A DNA stretch of 64,000 nt from Catenulispora acidiphila DSM 44928 (lineage in GTDB: Bacteria; Actinomycetota; Actinomycetes; Streptomycetales; Catenulisporaceae): positions 5,146,001 to 5,210,000 of the forward strand of contig NC_013131.1 in assembly GCF_000024025.1 (NCBI RefSeq), written 5' to 3'. Position 1 is the first letter of the stretch; each line of letters opens with the position of its first letter. Below are positions 16,640 to 25,235 of this stretch, in pieces. The notes beneath the pieces were generated by a model that made no database searches, was not told the DNA's origin, and was given only the letters and a program-made list of their open reading frames with translations. The position numbers were made by a program, and so were the translations under genes.

Positions 16640-16685
16640 CGAGAACCTGTCAATGAATACATGAAATTTATATCATGGTTTTCGC
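16640..16685. promoter_or_regulatory. AT-rich divergent regulatory island
   Basis: In a ~71% G+C window this stretch is strikingly AT-rich. It contains the near-palindrome ATGAAATTTATATCAT (16661-16676) and, on the minus strand, a perfect TTGACA (16653-16648). It lies between the divergent STAS and DUF2231-Rieske genes and is a candidate regulator site and promoter. The exact start points are not resolved. Confidence 0.45.
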
Positions 16686-16779
16686 AGGGGTCACGGCCTG
16701 CCGTCGTCCCGGGCCCATGTGACGATGGGGTCGGGGACCTACCGGCACGTCCCGGTGGCGGCGCCGATGAGGAGCATCC

Positions 16780-17664
16780 ATGGTGAACAACCTGGCCATA
16801 CGCCTGGAACACGCTGTCGAGGCTGTCGGGAGGAACGAGTCGTTGGGAGGCGTCAGCGACCGCTGGGCCGGCCTCGCCTCCACGCTGACCCGGGACCGCA
16901 AACTGAAGAGTCTGCTGTCCGGCAGCTGGTTGGGACATCCGCTCCACCCGTTGCTGACGGACCTGCCGATCGGTGCGTACAGCATGGCCTCGATCATCGA
17001 TGTCACTGCTGGCGGCGCCGGGGCCGCAGCTGCCCGCCGCCTGGTCGGGCTGGGGTTGATCACCACGGTGCCGACCGCCGCGGCTGGTGCTTCCGACTGG
17101 TCCGACACGCACGGTCCGACTCAGCGGGTCGGTCTCGTGCACGGCCTGCTGAATGTGACGGCGACGCTCACCCAGACCGCGTCGTGGGTAGCGCGACGCC
17201 GTGGCCGGCGCGGGACCGGAATGGCGCTGAGCGGGCTGGGCCTCGGCCTCACGGCTGTCGCCGCCTATTTGGGCGGCTACCTGTCATACAGCCGCGGTGT
17301 CGGCGTCGACCACACCGCGTTCCAGCCGACCGTCGCCGAGTGGACCGACGTCGCGGCGGCCGGGGACCTGACCGAGGAGCACCCGCTGCGGGGTGAGGCC
17401 GATGGCGTGCCGGTGGTGCTGGTCAAGCTTCGGGGCGCCGTATACGCGCTGTCCGCCACCTGCACCCACGCGGGCGGACCGCTGGACGAGGGAATGATCG
17501 TCGACGGCGATTGCCTGCGCTGCCCCTGGCACGGAAGTGTCTTCCGGCTGGCCGACGGCGGCGTGGTGCGCGGTCCTGCGGCGGCTGCCGAACCGTGCTG
17601 GGAGGTCAAGGTCGAGAACGAGCGGATCCAGGTGCGGTCCGCACAGCCTGCCGGGAATCCATGA
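16780..17664 (+). CDS. DUF2231 membrane domain fused to a Rieske [2Fe-2S] domain
   Basis: A 294-residue protein with two parts. Residues ~45-175 are a DUF2231-type four-helix membrane domain opening with the family motif GHPLHPLLTDLPIGAYS. Residues ~185-290 form a Rieske domain with a complete cluster-binding set: Cys228-x-His230 (CTHAGGP) and Cys248-x2-His251 (CPWHGS). It is likely a membrane-tethered electron carrier facing the cytoplasm. Its partner is unknown, but the molybdopterin oxidoreductase 2.5 kb downstream, which lacks its own Fe-S cysteines, is a candidate. The stop overlaps the next start (ATGA). Confidence 0.88.
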   Translation: MVNNLAIRLEHAVEAVGRNESLGGVSDRWAGLASTLTRDRKLKSLLSGSWLGHPLHPLLTDLPIGAYSMASIIDVTAGGAGAAAARRLVGLGLITTVPTAAAGASDWSDTHGPTQRVGLVHGLLNVTATLTQTASWVARRRGRRGTGMALSGLGLGLTAVAAYLGGYLSYSRGVGVDHTAFQPTVAEWTDVAAAGDLTEEHPLRGEADGVPVVLVKLRGAVYALSATCTHAGGPLDEGMIVDGDCLRCPWHGSVFRLADGGVVRGPAAAAEPCWEVKVENERIQVRSAQPAGNP

Positions 17665-18206
17665 CCAACCGCATCTACACGCTGGGCCACTCGACGCGTG
17701 ACTTCGCTGAGCTGCTGGAGATGCTCCGGGCCAACGGAGTCACCCGCCTGGTCGACGTCCGCAGGTTTCCCTCCTCCCGTAAGCATCCGCAGTTCAACGC
17801 CCCCGCGATCGCCGAGGCTCTGCCGCCGGACATCGGCTACGGCCAGATTCCGAAACTGGGCGGCCGGCGGTACACCCCCCGAGGCGTGCCGAGCCCGAAC
17901 GGCGCCTGGCTGGTCAAAGCCTTCCGCGACTACGCCGATTACATGGCGACGGACGACTTCCGGGACGGTCTCGACGAACTCCTGCGGCTGGCTGCGCACG
18001 AGACCCCGGCGATCATGTGCAGCGAGGCCGTGCCCTGGCGCTGCCATCGCCGGCTGATCACCGACGCGCTGATCGTCGCCGGCGCGGAGGTGCGGCACAT
18101 CATGTCACCGACGAGCACCAAGCCGGCGGTCCTGGACCAGCAGGCGCGGGTCGAGGACGGCCGACTGACTTATCCTCCGCCGGCGGACGCGGCTTGCCCG
18201 GCCTGA
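17661..18206 (+). CDS. DUF488 family protein
   Basis: A 181-residue DUF488 protein, a family widespread near redox and stress genes but without a proven activity. Hallmarks visible: IYTLGHSTRDFAELLEML at the N-terminus, LVDVRRFPSSRKHPQFN near residue 30, and the C-terminal cysteine motif PAIMCSEAVPWRCHRRLI, which carries the conserved CxE...CHR residues. The ATG overlaps the Rieske fusion's stop as ATGA, so the two proteins are translationally coupled. It ends 38 bp before the convergent hemerythrin gene. Confidence 0.87.
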   Translation: MTNRIYTLGHSTRDFAELLEMLRANGVTRLVDVRRFPSSRKHPQFNAPAIAEALPPDIGYGQIPKLGGRRYTPRGVPSPNGAWLVKAFRDYADYMATDDFRDGLDELLRLAAHETPAIMCSEAVPWRCHRRLITDALIVAGAEVRHIMSPTSTKPAVLDQQARVEDGRLTYPPPADAACPA

Positions 18207-18244
18207 GCGAGCTGCGGACTTCGACGTCATCAGCTGAACGTTTC

Positions 18245-18784
18245 TCAACTGCCCGCCCGCCCTCGGACGCGGTCCCGAATACGGTCGTACCACGTCACGA
18301 AAGGCGTCCTGAGCAGCGGGTTCGGCGCCTGGTCCGGCTTGTGGGGATGCGGCCGCGTCGGAGCGCCGCGTTCGACCCGCTCCAGTTTGGACCCCAGCTG
18401 CCGCAGGACGTCGGGCTCGCACGCGCTGCGCAGGCGGGGCATCAACTTCTGCTCGTCCTCCTCGATGTGTTCGGCGATGTCCTGCTCGAGTTGCGCCATG
18501 GACATGGCGTCGTCCTGCGCGGCCCTTCGATGACCGTCCAGCACTGTCAGGTGGCGCTTGATCGCCGAGCAGATCCGGTGCGGGCGTGCGGTCGCGTCCT
18601 GGCCCAGCGCTTGTGCCGCGAAGGGATAGAAGATCCGCTCTTCGGCGCTCGTGTGCTTGGACAGTTCTCGAACCAGGGTGTCCGCGGTCTTGCGGCGCTG
18701 GCGGTCCGTGGTCGCACCCCGGTAGTCGCCGAACAAGAGCCTGATCCTTCTGTGGTCGCTGCTCAGCAGCACGATCGCGTCCAT
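18245..18784 (-). CDS. Hemerythrin HHE domain protein
   Basis: A 179-residue protein with an HHE cation-binding four-helix bundle (residues ~1-130). The iron ligand pattern is visible as DHRRIRLLFGDY, HTSAEERIFYPF and HIEEDEQKLMPRLR. Such proteins bind a di-iron centre and act in oxygen, nitric oxide or peroxide sensing or protection. The last ~45 residues are basic and proline-rich without a recognised domain. It is transcribed away from the PRC-barrel gene across a 164-bp divergent region that contains an AT-rich GATAT-ATATC inverted repeat. Confidence 0.87.
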   Translation of the reverse strand: MDAIVLLSSDHRRIRLLFGDYRGATTDRQRRKTADTLVRELSKHTSAEERIFYPFAAQALGQDATARPHRICSAIKRHLTVLDGHRRAAQDDAMSMAQLEQDIAEHIEEDEQKLMPRLRSACEPDVLRQLGSKLERVERGAPTRPHPHKPDQAPNPLLRTPFVTWYDRIRDRVRGRAGS

Positions 18785-18875
18785 GCCCGGTCCGTCCCTT
18801 CGCGCCTTTCGGAAAGTCCGCAGAGCGGACGCTCGTCCGGCACCATGTGTGCCCTGAACCGGGAGGGATCAAACG

Positions 18876-18899
18876 GGATATTTATGAAGATATCGGGCG
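18876..18899. promoter_or_regulatory. AT-rich inverted repeat in divergent promoter region
   Basis: The segment GATATTTATGAAGATATC, flanked by GGG on both sides, forms an inverted repeat of GATAT arms. It is one of the few AT-rich spots here and lies between the divergent hemerythrin and PRC-barrel genes. It is a candidate operator or promoter element. Confidence 0.4.
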
Positions 18900-18948
18900 A
18901 ATGGTCCGCGCGGCTGGGGGTATGCGATCGTCTCGAAGGAATGAGGCG

Positions 18949-19515
18949 ATGATGAAAAGGAACGACGCACTCGTCCTCGGAAGCGCCGTCACCTGCCAGG
19001 ACGACGCCCGGGCCGAACTGAGCGGGCTGGTCATCGACTCCACGACGCTCCGGTTGTCGTCGATCGTCGTCGGCGGGACGGTCGAACCGGCCCGGCTGGT
19101 GCCGTTCGAGCTGATCTCCGGCCTGGACCGGGACACCACGCGGATCTCCTGCACCGCCGCGTCGATCCAGGGCCTGCCACCAGCGGAAACCGGCAAAGTG
19201 CTCGACGTCACCGAGAACACCGGCGGGTGGGGGCTCCTCTCCCTGATCTACGCGACCGACTCGCTGCCCCAGACCTACTTGCGGGCCCGCGAAAGGGTCC
19301 TGGCCAGCGACGGCGCGGTCGGCCGGGTCCACGGCTGCACGATCGATGTCAGGAAATTTCCTGGACAGCTGACCGCGCTGCTGGTGAACGTCGGCGACGC
19401 GGTCGAGGACCGCGTCATCGCCGCGCCGACCAGGGCCGTCACCAGCATGAAGGGCCTCGTCGTCCTGGACATGACCAAACACACGGCCCGCGCCCTACCG
19501 AGGTTCGCGCCCTAG
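18949..19515 (+). CDS. PRC-barrel-like domain protein
   Basis: A 188-residue soluble protein whose first ~75 residues match the PRC-barrel pattern: GSAVTC at the start, then LSGLVIDSTTLRLSSIVVGG, then ARLVPFELISGLD. The second half looks like a degenerate repeat of the same fold (GAVGRVHGCTIDVRK followed by LTALLVNVGD). The ATG at 18949 is chosen because AAGGA lies nine bases upstream. An open frame extends further but through the promoter region. The role is unknown. In actinomycetes such proteins are frequent in stress-induced loci, which fits the neighbours. Confidence 0.7.
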   Translation: MMKRNDALVLGSAVTCQDDARAELSGLVIDSTTLRLSSIVVGGTVEPARLVPFELISGLDRDTTRISCTAASIQGLPPAETGKVLDVTENTGGWGLLSLIYATDSLPQTYLRARERVLASDGAVGRVHGCTIDVRKFPGQLTALLVNVGDAVEDRVIAAPTRAVTSMKGLVVLDMTKHTARALPRFAP

Positions 19516-19580
19516 CCGCACCATCGGCCACGACCACTCCGGGCCGCGATCGAAGGCTCGGGCAAGGAACGGAGCTTGTC

Positions 19581-20075
19581 ATGGATGCGAACCGCTCGCC
19601 GGACGCCGCCGGCTCGGCCCGAACGCCGTGGATGATGGTGAGCGCGGTCATCCTCGCCGCGGTCTTGTTCGGGATAGCGCTCATCGTGGGCAACGGCGTG
19701 CTCATCATCGTCGCCATAGCGGTCGTCGTGCTCGCCGCACTCGGCGCCGCCGTGCTGCCGGGCCGCGCCGGGAAGCCCATCTCCTTCACGGAAGAGTTCC
19801 CAGCCAACACCGTCGGCCCGCGCGCGACGGTCGACGGGGACTCGACCCCGCCGATCAACACCAGCCAGCACCCCGAGCGCATGACGCCCGGCATCCCGAT
19901 CCGCGAAATGGAGGCCTGGGACGCCCCGGAACCGCCCGACGACGATCGGGTCTTCCCTCAGTACGTCAATCTGCCGCCGGAGGAACGCCTCCGCAGCAAA
20001 AACGGCGCCACCTACATCGAGAGGCGGCAGCCGGTCGCGGCCGAAGACGCCGAGGACGAGGAACGCGAGAACTGA
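19581..20075 (+). CDS. Small membrane protein of unknown function
   Basis: A 164-residue protein with two closely spaced hydrophobic helices (about residues 17-36 and 40-60, WMMVSAVILAAVLFGIALIV and LIIVAIAVVVLAALG). A hydrophilic, acidic, proline-rich tail rich in Asp/Glu/Arg follows. The ATG is preceded by GGAG nine bases upstream. I do not recognise the family. It sits 65 bp after the PRC-barrel gene and 64 bp before the molybdopterin oxidoreductase, all on one strand, so it may be a membrane anchor or an accessory protein of this stress block. That is inference from position only. Confidence 0.7.
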   Translation: MDANRSPDAAGSARTPWMMVSAVILAAVLFGIALIVGNGVLIIVAIAVVVLAALGAAVLPGRAGKPISFTEEFPANTVGPRATVDGDSTPPINTSQHPERMTPGIPIREMEAWDAPEPPDDDRVFPQYVNLPPEERLRSKNGATYIERRQPVAAEDAEDEEREN

Positions 20076-20139
20076 ACAGCCGCTGCGAGCCCATGTCCGC
20101 CCATCGGCTGAAGCACGGAATCAAGGAAGGTTCACCGGG

Positions 20140-22632
20140 ATGGCTCTGGTCGATCGAATCGCGCAGCCGTGGGGAGAGCGCACGCCCTACCGGCCGGGAC
20201 AGCCGTGGCCCGCCCGCGTCGATACGTTCCTCGACTCAGGCGTGCAGGAGTCGCAGGTACAACGGTGGGCGCGGTCCGCCTCGTTGCTGCATTCCAATGG
20301 CGACGCCATGGACATCGCCGTCGCGGACGGACGGATCGTGGGGGTGCGCGGACGGGCTGCCGACCGGGTCAACCGGGGTCGCCTCGGACCCAAAGACCTA
20401 TACGGCTGGCAGGCCAACAATTCGCCGGACCGGCTCACCGCCCCGCTGATTCGCCAAGACGGCCGCTTGGTCGAATGCGGTTGGGACACAGCGATGCAGC
20501 GGATCGCCGAGCGGTCCCGCCAGCTCCTGGAGTCCCACGGACCCGGGGCGATCGGCTTCTACACGACCGGGCAGTTGTTCCTGGAGGAGTACTACACCCT
20601 CACGGTGATCGCGCGGGCGGGCATCGGCACCAACCATCTCGACGGCAACACCCGTCTGTGCACAGCGACCGCGGGGGAGGCGCTCAAGGAGTCGTTCGGC
20701 TGCGACGGCCAACCGGGGTCCTTCACCGATGTCGACCACGCCGACGTCATCGCGTTGTACGGCCACAACGTGGCCGAGACCCAGCCGGTGCTCTGGATGC
20801 GGATGCTTGACCGCCTTGACGGTCCCGAGCCGCCCCGCCTGCTGGTCGTCGACCCGCGCCGCACAGTTCCCGCGGAGCGGGCGGCAGTCCATCTAGCGCC
20901 GAGGCCGGGGACGAATCTGGCGTTGATGAACGCACTCGTCCACGAGGTGATCCGCCGCGGTGCGGTCGCGCGGGACTTCGTCCGGGACCACGCCATCGGT
21001 TTCGACGACCTGGCCGCGGCGGTCGCCGACTGCACCCCGGACTGGGCCGCGGCGATCTGCGACGTGCCGGCCGCCGCCATCGGCCGCGCCGCCGAGCTGA
21101 TCGCCGGTGCCGAGAAGCTCACCTCGACCGTGCTGCAAGGCTTCTACCAGTCACATCAGGCCACGGCTGCCGCCGTCCAAGTCAACAACCTGCATGTGCT
21201 GCGCGGCATGCTCGGCCGCCCCGGGTGCGGCGTGCTGCAGATGAACGGCCAGCCCACCGCGCAGAACACCCGCGAGTGCGGGGCGAACGGCGACCTTCCC
21301 GGTTTTCGCAACTGGGCCAATGCCGAGCACGTCGCCGAACTGGCCGACCTGTGGAACGTCGAAGCGGAGCAGATCCCGCACTGGGGACCTCCCACCCACG
21401 CCATGCAGATGCTGCGCTACGCCGAGCAGGGCAGCATCAAGATGCTGTGGATCAGCGGCACCAATCCGGCGGTGTCGTTGCCGGACCTGCACCGCGTGCG
21501 GTCCGTGCTGTCCCAGGAGCGGCTGTTCACCGTCGTGCAGGACATCTTCCTCACCGAGACCGCCGAGCTGGCCGATGTGGTGCTCCCGGCGGCGACGTGG
21601 GGGGAGAAGACCGGGTGCTTCACCAATGCCGATCGCACCGTCCACCTCTCGGAGAAGGCCGTGGACCCGCCCGGGGCGGCGCGCCCGGATCTGGACATCT
21701 TTCTGGACTACGCCCAGCGCATGGAGTTGCGGGACAAGGACGGACAGCCGCTGATCGCCTGGACGGATGCCGAGGGTGCGTTCGAGGCGTGGAAGGCATG
21801 CAGCGCCGGGCGCCTGTGCGACTACACCGGACTGTCCCACGGCCGACTGCGCCAGGAACCGAGCGGAATCCAGTGGCCCTGCACCGAGGACCGTCCCCAA
21901 GGCACCGAGCGGCTCTACTCCGACGGACAGTTCTGGGCGCGGCCCGCGGAGGCGGAAACCTACGGCAAGGATCTGGAGACGGGTGCCGCTTTCACCGAGA
22001 GCGACTACCGGGCGTGGAATCCCGAGGGCAGATCACTGCTGCGCTCCGCGGTCTATTTCCCCGCGCCGGAGGTACCCGACGAGGAGTTCCCGTTGTGGCT
22101 CACCACCGGCCGTACCCTCTACCACTTCCATACCCGCACCAAGACAGCCCGAGCACCTCAGCTCAACAGGGCCGCCCCTGAGGTGTGGGTCGAGATGTCT
22201 GCCGGCGAGGCCGAACGGCGCGGACTGGCCGAAGGCGACCTGGCCGAGATCAGCAGCGCGCGCGGCAGGCTGCGCGCCCGGGTCCGGGTGGCGCACGTCC
22301 GCGACGGCGTCTTGTTCGTTCCCTTCCACTACGGGTACTTCGACGTCCCCGGCGGCCCGCCCGACCGGCGGAACCAGGCTGGCTCGGCGGCCAACGAGAC
22401 CACCATCACGGCGTGGGACCCGGCTTCCAAGCAGCCGTTGTTCAAAGCGTGCGCCGCCCGGATCGCAGCAGTCGAAGGTGCCGCCGTTGCTTCTGCCGAG
22501 GCCTCATCAGCTCCGACCACGACTGCGTCGGCTCCCGCAGGCCGGTCGGCGAACCTGGTGCCGCCGACCATCGGCGGACCGGACGCGCTGAGCACCAGCA
22601 CCAGCACTAGCACAACCACCAGACAGGACTGA
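20140..22632 (+). CDS. Molybdopterin oxidoreductase lacking the N-terminal Fe-S cysteines
   Basis: An 830-residue member of the DMSO reductase/formate dehydrogenase superfamily. The molybdopterin-binding domains and the C-terminal dinucleotide-binding domain (LWLTTGRTLYHFHTRTKTAR onward) are clear. The likely Mo ligand is Cys174 in GNTRLCTATAG. The usual N-terminal [4Fe-4S] motif is gone: the aligned region reads VQRWARSASLLHSNGDAMDI and then NRGRLGPKDLYGW, and no cysteine occurs before Cys113. Electrons must therefore arrive or leave by another route. The last ~60 residues are Ser/Thr/Pro-rich. It overlaps the next gene by one base (TGATG). The substrate is not inferable. Confidence 0.85.
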   Translation: MALVDRIAQPWGERTPYRPGQPWPARVDTFLDSGVQESQVQRWARSASLLHSNGDAMDIAVADGRIVGVRGRAADRVNRGRLGPKDLYGWQANNSPDRLTAPLIRQDGRLVECGWDTAMQRIAERSRQLLESHGPGAIGFYTTGQLFLEEYYTLTVIARAGIGTNHLDGNTRLCTATAGEALKESFGCDGQPGSFTDVDHADVIALYGHNVAETQPVLWMRMLDRLDGPEPPRLLVVDPRRTVPAERAAVHLAPRPGTNLALMNALVHEVIRRGAVARDFVRDHAIGFDDLAAAVADCTPDWAAAICDVPAAAIGRAAELIAGAEKLTSTVLQGFYQSHQATAAAVQVNNLHVLRGMLGRPGCGVLQMNGQPTAQNTRECGANGDLPGFRNWANAEHVAELADLWNVEAEQIPHWGPPTHAMQMLRYAEQGSIKMLWISGTNPAVSLPDLHRVRSVLSQERLFTVVQDIFLTETAELADVVLPAATWGEKTGCFTNADRTVHLSEKAVDPPGAARPDLDIFLDYAQRMELRDKDGQPLIAWTDAEGAFEAWKACSAGRLCDYTGLSHGRLRQEPSGIQWPCTEDRPQGTERLYSDGQFWARPAEAETYGKDLETGAAFTESDYRAWNPEGRSLLRSAVYFPAPEVPDEEFPLWLTTGRTLYHFHTRTKTARAPQLNRAAPEVWVEMSAGEAERRGLAEGDLAEISSARGRLRARVRVAHVRDGVLFVPFHYGYFDVPGGPPDRRNQAGSAANETTITAWDPASKQPLFKACAARIAAVEGAAVASAEASSAPTTTASAPAGRSANLVPPTIGGPDALSTSTSTSTTTRQD

Positions 22633-23150
22633 TGGGTATGAAAGCGGTAGCCGAACTCGTCGATGAGCTACACCAAGGCGAAAACGACATGGTGGGACGT
22701 CTTCAGCGGACGGCGCACCAGCACGCCGCCGACTACGACGTCCGGCACGGCGCGACCCACCTGTCCGAATGGTCGAAGGATCACGTCTCGCGTCTGGCAG
22801 AGGCGGGTCGACGCTTCGGACTGGAGCTCTCCAGCACTACCGACGTCGACGGCGAAAGCGTCGTTCAGCAGACTCTCGACAAGACGGCCAAGGCGCTGCG
22901 GCACCGCCCCGAGCCCGCGCTGCTCCTGCTTCGAGACTTGCGCGAGCTCCACCTGTGCGCCGCCGGCAACAATCTCGGCTGGACCATGCTCGCTCAGGCG
23001 GCCAAGGCACTGCGCGACAAGGAACTCGTCCAGCTCACTGACGACTGCCAGCCGCAGACTGTCCGCCAGATGCGTTGGACCGAGACTCTGATCAAGGAAC
23101 TGTCTCCGCAGGCGCTTGCCAGTATGTCCTCCGAGTCCGGAGAGAATTAA
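22632..23150 (+). CDS. Conserved-looking small protein coupled to the Mo oxidoreductase
   Basis: A 172-residue, mostly helical protein of no family I can name. It has His-rich spacing in helices (HQHAADYDVRHGATHLSEWSKDH, residues 29-51) and later LRHRPEPALLLLRDLRELHLCAAG. This resembles a four-helix bundle of ferritin/hemerythrin type, but the ligand pattern is not decisive. The start overlaps the oxidoreductase stop as TGATG (a second ATG lies two codons later), so the proteins are translationally coupled. It may be a subunit, chaperone or regulator of that enzyme. Confidence 0.75.
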   Translation: MGMKAVAELVDELHQGENDMVGRLQRTAHQHAADYDVRHGATHLSEWSKDHVSRLAEAGRRFGLELSSTTDVDGESVVQQTLDKTAKALRHRPEPALLLLRDLRELHLCAAGNNLGWTMLAQAAKALRDKELVQLTDDCQPQTVRQMRWTETLIKELSPQALASMSSESGEN

Positions 23151-23187
23151 CGGATTTCCGCACAGAACCTCCGTAATCGCGCCACAT

Positions 23188-23211
23188 GTTAAGGGAGTCG
23201 AGAGCGGGTAC
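23188..23211 (+). promoter_or_regulatory. SigB-like stress promoter for the kinase gene
   Basis: GTT (23188-23190), a 15-bp spacer and GGGTAC (23206-23211) match the actinomycete SigB-type consensus (GNNT, N14-16, GGGTAC). The expected start point lies a few bases before the ATG at 23222, which would make the kinase mRNA essentially leaderless. Confidence 0.6.
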
Positions 23212-23221
23212 CAGCGTCGCC

Positions 23222-24520
23222 ATGCGCTACGTTCTGGGACGGCTGCTGGGCGAGGGGGCGACCGCGTGCGTGTATGCGGCGACAGACACGACGCTCGAGC
23301 GCGAGGTGGCCGTCAAAGTGTTCCGCGATCCCGACGTCGGACAGGCGCAAGCGGCGCGGTTCCCGGAGGAGATCAGGATCCTGACCTCCCTCGTGCACCC
23401 GCACTTGCTGCCCCTTTACGACGCGGGCCAGGACGGCGACGGTCGACTCTTCATGGCGATGCCGCTCGTGTCCGGGACCACACTGGCGCGGGCGATCGCG
23501 CGCGGTCCGCTGGCGCCGCGCGAGGTGAAGAGGATCGGGAAAGCTCTGGCGGATGCTCTTTCGCACGTCCATGTCCGCGGCATCGTGCACCGGGACGTCA
23601 AGCCCAGCAACGTCCTGCTCGACGATGACGGTACGCCGTACCTGGCCGACTTCGGCTTCGCACACGCCCATGACGGTCCGGTTCTCACCGCCAGCGACTG
23701 CGTTGTCGGCACGGCCGGCTACCTGGCTCCCGAACAGGCCGCAGGGTTCGCAGTGCCGCCGGTCGCCGACGTTTATGCCCTGGGCTTGGTGCTGCTCGAA
23801 GCTTTGACGGGAGAGCGGACCTACCGCGGCACGCCGCTTGAGCGCGCCGCAGCCAACGCGTTGCGTCCGCCGACGATCCCGGCGCGGCTGGGACCGGGCT
23901 GGCTGAAAGTGCTGCGCGCGATGACCGCCCAAGACCCGGCGATACGCGCCACTGCCGGCGAGGCCAAGACGCTGCTCGACCTGGGGGAGGACGAACTGCC
24001 CGAGGTCACTGTCTCCGACGCCACGATGGAAGTCGCACCGGTCATACCGAAGTCGGCGGACGCCCCGCTGCCGCCGGCACCGGACGAAGCGAGCGCCGCG
24101 GTCAAGCGGCCGGCATCCCAGCGCCGCCGGGTCAGAGTCGGCGCGGTGGCACTGACCGCATGCGCGGTGCTCGGGTTCGGCGCGGGAGCGAAGGTGCTGG
24201 CGCACGGCTCGGAGGCGACGCCCACTCAGGCGCCGACGGGTTCCGGCGCCGGAGCGGCGACCCCGCGGCAGATCGCGGTCACCGCTCCGCCCACAGCATC
24301 TACCTCGGGTCACAGCCCCGTCGAGATGCCGATGACGGTCCTGGCCTCGGCGCCGATTTCGGATCCAGCGACTCCTGCGAAGCGCCCGGACGCCGCCGTC
24401 GTGCCCTCGCACCCGCAGCAGCAGCAGCAGCCGGCGGCGGCGGACCGGCAGAAGGCCACCCCTCCAGCGAAATGTCCCCCCGGCCATAAGGGGAATGGCC
24501 ACGACAAGCACAAGTGCTGA
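23222..24520 (+). CDS. Membrane-anchored Ser/Thr protein kinase (PknB type)
   Basis: Hanks-type kinase (432 aa). The glycine loop LGEGATACVYAA is at residues ~9-20, the ATP lysine is Lys32 in VAVKVF, the catalytic loop is HRDVKPSN with Asp125, and the metal motif DFG begins at Asp143. One hydrophobic helix near residues 300-322 (VGAVALTACAVLGFGAGAKVL) is followed by a ~100-residue outer region that is Pro/Thr/Gln-rich and ends in a Cys/His-rich tail. An upstream in-frame ATG exists at 23186, but it lies in front of the SigB-like promoter elements, so 23222 is preferred. It probably phosphorylates partners in the stress island. Confidence 0.88.
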   Translation: MRYVLGRLLGEGATACVYAATDTTLEREVAVKVFRDPDVGQAQAARFPEEIRILTSLVHPHLLPLYDAGQDGDGRLFMAMPLVSGTTLARAIARGPLAPREVKRIGKALADALSHVHVRGIVHRDVKPSNVLLDDDGTPYLADFGFAHAHDGPVLTASDCVVGTAGYLAPEQAAGFAVPPVADVYALGLVLLEALTGERTYRGTPLERAAANALRPPTIPARLGPGWLKVLRAMTAQDPAIRATAGEAKTLLDLGEDELPEVTVSDATMEVAPVIPKSADAPLPPAPDEASAAVKRPASQRRRVRVGAVALTACAVLGFGAGAKVLAHGSEATPTQAPTGSGAGAATPRQIAVTAPPTASTSGHSPVEMPMTVLASAPISDPATPAKRPDAAVVPSHPQQQQQPAAADRQKATPPAKCPPGHKGNGHDKHKC

Positions 24521-24565
24521 AGCTGCCCTCAAGCCGACGCGGCCAGGGGTGGCGCAGCCGCCGGC

Positions 24566-25105
24566 CTACGTGAAGTCGATCTCGTCGGCCGCCAGGATCT
24601 CGGCGCTCATGTTGCGCTCCATCATGGCCAGCGCGGCCTGTCCCAGGTCGGCGTCGATGTGGGCGACCGCGTCGCGCGCGACCACGACCGTGAGATGCCG
24701 GATGTGCGCGTCGAGCGCGGAGTACATGACGCACTGCTCGGTGACCTGGCCGCAGAGCACGATGCGGCGGGCACCGAGCTGGTCGAGCAGGTACTCCAAG
24801 GGCGTCTGGTAGAAGATCGAGTGGCGGGCTTTGAGGACGAACAGCGACCTCTCGTCCGGGCGCAGCGGCTCGACCAGGTCCGCGTGCGGGCCGCGCAGGG
24901 CGGTGTCCAGGAGTTCGTCGCGGTTGGAGTTCCAGCGCCCGAAGTTGTCGTTGACGTAGATGACGTCGGCGTCCGCGTCCCGCGCGCGGCTGATCAGCCG
25001 CTGCACTGCCGGGACGGCTTCACGCGCCGAGGGAACCAGCTTCTCGCCGTCCTCGTGCTCGTAGGTGCTGATCACGTCGATCACGATGAGTGCGGTCTTG
25101 GACAT
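24566..25105 (-). CDS. Isochorismatase-like cysteine hydrolase
   Basis: A 179-residue member of the isochorismatase-like hydrolase superfamily. The expected triad is present: Asp10 in LIVIDVIS, the Lys of VLKARHSIF and the Cys of VTEQCVMYSALDA, with the non-proline cis-peptide region just before the cysteine. Members hydrolyse amides such as nicotinamide or isochorismate. Substrate cannot be assigned because the flanking motifs are generic. The ATG at 25105 gives the normal family start. The frame is open further upstream to 25234, so a longer form is possible. It lies 130 bp after the azlD gene on the same strand. Confidence 0.85.
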   Translation of the reverse strand: MSKTALIVIDVISTYEHEDGEKLVPSAREAVPAVQRLISRARDADADVIYVNDNFGRWNSNRDELLDTALRGPHADLVEPLRPDERSLFVLKARHSIFYQTPLEYLLDQLGARRIVLCGQVTEQCVMYSALDAHIRHLTVVVARDAVAHIDADLGQAALAMMERNMSAEILAADEIDFT

Positions 25106-25235
25106 CGCCGAACCGATCTGCGCGTTGCGGGTCTTCAGACGCTCGAAGCAGCGTCGATGATCGCGTTCCTGCTGCCCGCACTCCGTGGGGGTAAACGGCT
25201 GGACCCGGGCTGGACCCGTCAGATCAGATCGCACC

